This document shows positions 62,701 to 64,000 of a stretch of DNA of 64,000 nucleotides, one piece after another (position 1 is the first letter of the stretch; the number at the start of each line of letters is the position of its first letter). The DNA comes from Primulina eburnea. Lineage: Eukaryota > Streptophyta > Magnoliopsida > Lamiales > Gesneriaceae. The stretch is taken from contig NW_027331385.1 of the NCBI RefSeq assembly GCF_022965805.1, positions 186,001 through 250,000 of the forward strand, given 5' to 3'. The notes below the pieces were generated by a model. That model had not been told where the DNA came from and did no database searches. It saw nothing but the letters and a program-made list of their open reading frames with translations. The position numbers and the translations under genes are program-made.

Positions 62701-64000
62701 CCTCAAATGGATGGACAAACTGAAGTTGTCAATAGAACTTTGGGAACACTTTTGCGTGCTATTCTTAAATAGAAATTGGATTGACCTTTCTATGAAATTT
62801 ATTTTGAGGTTGCCTAGGACTAAGAAGGGGAGGGATTCTATTTTTGTTGTTGTGGATAGATTCTCTAAGATGACACATTTTATAGCTTGTCATAAAACCG
62901 ATGATGCTTCAAACTTTGCGGATTTGTTCTTCAGAGAAGTCGTTAGGTTGCATGGCATGCCTAGGACTATTGTTTCTGGTCGACATGTTAAATTCTTGAG
63001 TTACTTTTGTAAGACTTTATGGGCTAAACTTGGCACAAAATTATTGTTTTCTACTACTTGTCATCCTCAAACGGATGGACAAACTGAAGTTGTCAATAGA
63101 ACTTTGGGAACACTTTTGCGTGCTATTCTTAAGAAGAACCTGGATTTACATTTCTATGGACTTTATTTTGGGGTTGCCTAGGACTAATAAGGGGAGGGAT
63201 TCTATATTTGTTGTTGTGGATAGATTCTCTAAGATGGCACATTTTATAGCTTGTCATAAAACCGATGATGCTTCAAACATTGCGGATTTGTTCATTAGAG
63301 AAGTCGTTAGGTTGCATGGCATGCCTATGACTATTGTTTCTGATCGCGATGTTATATTCTTTAGATACTTTTGGAATACTTTATGGGCTAAACTTGGCAC
63401 AAAATTGTTGTTTTCTACTACTTGTCATCCTCAAACGGATGGACAAACTGAAGTCGTCAATAGAACTTTGGGAACACTTTTGCGTGCTATTCTTAAAAAG
63501 AACTTGGATTGACATTTCTATGGATTTTGTTTTGGGGTTGCCTAGAACTAAGAAGGGGAGAGATTCTATTTTTGTTGTTGTGGATAGATTCTCTAAGATG
63601 GCACATTTTATAGCTTGTCTTAAAACCGATGATGCTTCAAACATTGCGGATTTGTTCTTTAGAGAAGTCTCTAGGTTGCATGGCATGCCTAGGACTATTG
63701 TTTCTGGTCGCGATGTTAAATTCTTGAATTACGTTTGGAAGACTTTATGGGCTAAACTTGGCACAAAATTGTTGTTTTCGACTACTTGTCATCCTCAAAC
63801 GGATGGACAAACTGAAGTTGTCAATAGAACTATGGGAACACTTTTGCGTGCTATTCTTAAGAAGAACTTTGATTTACATTTCTATGGACTTTATTTTGGG
63901 GTTGCCTAGGACTAAGAAGGGGAGGGATTCTATTTTTGTTGTTGTTGATAGATTCTCTAATATGGCACATTTTATAGGTTGTCATAAAACCGATGATGCT
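56784..64000 (+). repeat. 7-monomer higher-order repeat, ~2.5-2.8 copies
   Basis: Matching variant monomers occur at 56784, 59332 and 61879 (steps 2548 and 2547), at 57208 and 59756, at 57572, 60120 and 62666, and at 58240, 60787 and 63334. 2548 equals 7 x 364. Within a position the copies are almost identical, while the seven positions differ from each other. In the third copy the pattern shortens after 63334, where one monomer type jumps directly to another. Confidence 0.85.

Larger units (their letters stand above)
49915..64000 (+). repeat. Integrase-core satellite, block S6 (~38 monomers, to window end)
   Basis: A head-to-tail array of the 364-bp monomer runs 14.1 kb and leaves the window. 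Junction words at 50038 and 63504 are 13,466 bp apart, equal to 37 x 364 minus 2, so indels are rare. Every monomer encodes an integrase core segment in one frame, from [15 protein letters not shown] to [16 protein letters not shown], and successive monomers are shifted by one base because 364 is not a multiple of three. Variants differ at recurrent sites: [15 protein letters not shown] or SGRHVKF; TGGACATT, TTACATT or TGACATT at the junction. The right half is arranged in 7-monomer higher-order repeats and the left half in a 6-monomer duplication. No LTR insertion is seen in this block. Confidence 0.95.

Noticed and set aside
61879..62772. 297-residue frame as a possible new gene
   Set aside because: It results from a one-base deletion near 62322 (TTGTTTCGAC for TTGTTTTCGAC) that joins two monomer frames. 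It is a satellite mutation.
45585..64000. Dozens of overlapping 118-191-residue open frames as a multigene family
   Set aside because: They are generated by the 364-bp monomer in two frames. Each combines an out-of-frame half and an integrase-core half and ends at the monomer junction. No promoter, leader or start context is unique to any of them.
49915..64000. CRISPR array or other spacer-repeat system
   Set aside because: There are no unique spacers. Repeats are contiguous 364-bp units of plant retrotransposon origin.
1..64000. tRNA, rRNA or conserved host genes
   Set aside because: I saw no tRNA-like cloverleaf region, rDNA sequence or host protein domain. The TGGTATCAGAGC words are retrotransposon primer sites, not tRNA genes.

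Overview
The window is repeat DNA from a flowering-plant nucleus, probably a eudicot. I found no host gene, tRNA, rRNA or CRISPR. Everything I can support is LTR-retrotransposon sequence (Ty1/copia, Tekay-like Ty3/gypsy with a chromodomain, CRM-like Ty3/gypsy) or tandem DNA derived from it. The species cannot be named from the sequence. CRM-type elements beside a long satellite suggest centromeric or pericentromeric DNA, which is an inference.

Layout. 1-8.0 kb: a decayed minus-strand copia element (RT, integrase tail, gag, leader, PBS, LTR) split by a solo Tekay-type LTR ('LTR A', TSD ATGGC). Its LTR (5732-7890) is also flanked on the outer side by the RNase H C-terminus and polypurine tract of a second copia copy, so two copies share one LTR. 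8.0-9.8 kb: the 3' part of a plus-strand Tekay-type LTR ('LTR B'), PBS and gag, joined tail-to-tail with the gag of a minus-strand Tekay element. That minus-strand gag is broken by two nested CRM-like elements. Element 1 (9928-16496, TSD CCAGG/CCTGG) carries gag-protease and a complete pol ending in a CR-type tail inside the 3' LTR. Element 2 (17254-22274, TSD GGAGG) is non-autonomous: gag-protease runs in frame into about 238 residues I do not recognise, with RT, RNase H and integrase missing. The minus-strand element ends with its 5' LTR at 22419-24005.

24.0-64.0 kb: about 65 head-to-tail copies of a 364-bp satellite. Each monomer is the catalytic core of a CRM-like integrase, matching residues about 697-817 of element 1 pol. 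The left part also holds solo LTR B copies that all sit at the same TTATG site of a monomer, so a composite unit (4-7 monomers plus one LTR) was itself amplified. One LTR copy later received a young Tekay element (33778-40494, TSD GATTT) that lacks the integrase core. From 49915 to the window end about 38 monomers run without interruption and show 6-mer and 7-mer higher-order repeats.

Relative order inferred from nesting: CRM integrase fragment became a tandem satellite; LTR B inserted and collapsed to a solo LTR; the composite unit was multiplied; the Tekay element inserted into one copy. The main candidate for something undescribed is this integrase-core satellite and its composite LTR-bearing unit. 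Families were assigned by recognising motifs by eye; no database search was run.
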